DNA from: Thuidium tamariscinum
Lineage: Eukaryota > Streptophyta > Bryopsida > Hypnales > Thuidiaceae
Direction of reading: 5' to 3'
Assembly: GCA_947034885.2 (NCBI GenBank)
Contig: OX344757.2
Coordinates: 4,526,001-4,590,000, forward strand
DNA length: 64,000 bases
Part shown: positions 63,201 through 64,000 of the stretch, in pieces
Layout: each line of letters begins with the position of its first letter
Position numbering within the stretch: position 1 is the first letter of the stretch
Program-made: the position numbers and the translations under genes
The notes under the pieces: generated by a model
The model's input: only the letters and a program-made list of their open reading frames with translations
Databases searched by the model: none
Told to the model about the DNA's origin: nothing

Positions 63201-63720
63201 TCATGAAAGATGGTCCTGCCGACATGCGCATGGATCCTTCGGTAGGGTCTAAATTCTTCTTTGTTCCCGTTTTCCATGTGCTTCGTGCTGATTCTCGTTG
63301 CTTCTCTCCACCTCTTGAACGCAATATGATCTTCGAAATGTAAACTTATTAAGAGCTAATGAAATCCCTGTTCGCCTAGATAATTAAGGAGTGGGATTCA
63401 TAGTTTCGTTAGTGTTTTCTTTATGCTCTGCTTTCGCTTTATTTGAAGTGTTCTTGTTTGCATTTTGACTCACTTCAACTCCTACGTTGTCGCAGAGATG
63501 TTTCTCAAGCATTTTGTGACTATTTTCTAAGTGCAGGCAAGTTTGACTGCAGACGAGATTCTGAACAAGTGGCCTGAAGCTGAAGTAGCTCGGATTCTTC
63601 GTGACTATGGGGAAGAGAGAAGGTGGAAGCATCTGGCACGCAAAATCGTGGAGAAGAGATTAGCCGGTGGAATCCATTCAACTTCAGAGCTCGTAGAACT
63701 TATTGGAGGCAGCGCTTTCG
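60241..63720 (+). CDS. rsmH-like: Plastid-type 16S rRNA (cytosine-N4)-methyltransferase, RsmH/MraW family, 5' part
   Basis: The family uses S-adenosylmethionine to methylate N4 of the decoding-site cytosine (C1402 in E. coli numbering) of small-subunit rRNA. The land-plant nuclear copy acts in chloroplasts (CMAL in Arabidopsis). Exons are 60241-60657, 61827-62057, 63173-63241 and 63537-63720, 300 residues so far; the gene continues past the window. All junctions have GT/AG ends, and introns 1-3 fall between codons. Residues 1 to about 85 are rich in Ser, Arg and His and poor in acids, as in a transit peptide, followed by an acidic stretch at 91-103. Family motifs: HVAVLLKEV at 106, SAM-binding [11 protein letters not shown] at 127, GLDVDP at 152, MDLGMSS at 208 and [17 protein letters not shown] at 221. 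The start is the first in-frame ATG of the open region. Missing: the remaining C-terminal third. Confidence 0.93.
60680..61480 (+). repeat. Tandem duplication of about 400 bp inside RsmH intron 1
   Basis: Segments near 60680-61086 and 61095-61480 are diverged direct copies. Paired words: AATGTAGCCATGAACTCTGG at about 60741 against AATGTAGCCATGAGTTCTGG at about 61160; CGAATTGACGACCGAAGGAT against CGAATTGGCGACCTTAGGAT; and CTCCATTTTCTGGAGG against CTCCATTTTCCGGAGG. Confidence 0.8.
60940..60962 (+). repeat. Three TTTAGGG telomere-type units in RsmH intron 1
   Basis: Three consecutive TTTAGGG units. The second copy of the intron duplication has only one (61345-61355), so the extra units were gained or lost after duplication. 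Confidence 0.75.
61540..62980 (+). repeat. Sequence shared between RsmH introns 1 and 2
   Basis: About 48 bp at 61540-61587 (AAGGTCTCAATTATGAGCCC and on, to TTGAACCATGATTATT) recurs in intron 2 at about 62935-62980 with a few changes. Both are followed at some distance by AGTTTTGACTGAC. The copies are direct. Confidence 0.7.
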
Positions 63721-64000
63721 GTAAGAATCCAAAAAAAAACCCTGCTTAGGCCTCATGGATTGTTTTAGAAATTTTGAGTAAGCCATATGCAGAACCTTCT
63801 TGCCCCTGATTATATTATTAATTGACTGACACGTGCAGTTTCTTCACGGAATCTATTGATACAAAATTTGGCCCCATCTTAATTCTCTTATTTTCACTCT
63901 AAGATCCGATTAAAACCATGAGTCCTTGATCCTTTGGGTGTGAAAAGAGCCATAGCAAACTACATGCAGTTCAGAATGTTCTCAAGGTAACCGCACCTAA

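Noticed and set aside
63960..64000. Possible small next exon of the RsmH-like gene ending at AAG|GTAACC
   Set aside because: The 17-base segment between TGCAG and GTAACC does not encode the expected family sequence after residue 300; the next real exon probably lies beyond the window.

Overview
The window looks like nuclear DNA of a land plant with a repeat-rich, AT-rich, gene-poor genome. A bryophyte-like plant is my best guess. The evidence is spliceosomal introns, a plastid-type rRNA methyltransferase gene with a transit-peptide-like leader, plant-type telomeric repeats (TTTAGGG), a Helitron and CACTA-type elements, and a polyphenol oxidase with a secretory signal peptide instead of the thylakoid transit peptide usual in seed plants. 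The species cannot be fixed from sequence alone.

Three gene-scale objects are well supported. (1) A polyphenol oxidase on the minus strand (29114-31068, one coding intron, plus a probable 5'UTR intron up to about 31483) with all six copper-ligand histidines. (2) A degenerate transposase-like gene on the minus strand (50397-54875). It keeps one reading frame for about 1,490 codons but carries seven internal stops and no frameshift. (3) The 5' part of a nuclear gene for a plastid RsmH/MraW-type 16S rRNA methyltransferase on the plus strand (60241 to beyond the window). A fourth, weak candidate lies at 48161-49712 on the minus strand.

Most of the rest is small non-autonomous transposons, whose ends and target duplications can often be read directly. 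One family of about 700-745 bp has ends reading GGGTGATTGCAAG and makes 4-bp target duplications. It has 9 full-length or near full-length copies and 2 truncated ones. A second family of about 930-960 bp is flanked by TTAA and starts CCCCTAAA (piggyBac-like termini). It has 4 complete copies and 1 truncated copy. Others are a Harbinger-like pair near 7.5-8.1 kb with relatives, a CACTA MITE (59502-59709), a CACAG-ended palindromic MITE (11613-11759), a probable hAT-like element (22910-23746), a TTA-flanked element (25255-25487), a 404-bp Helitron (26486-26889), and a large foldback with 441-bp arms (3796-4847). Several are nested, which gives relative ages.

Layout: 1-11 kb transposon-dense; 11.3-13.4 kb a GC-rich tandem array and a minisatellite; 13.4-27.2 kb transposon-dense and AT-rich; 27.2-34.7 kb the polyphenol oxidase island; 34.7-38.8 kb nested elements; 38.8-48.1 kb AT-rich with almost nothing recognisable; 48.1-55.2 kb the island holding the candidate gene and the transposase-like relic; 55.4-59.7 kb AT-rich repeats; 59.9-64 kb the RsmH gene. 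I see no operon-like organisation and no functional link among the genes.
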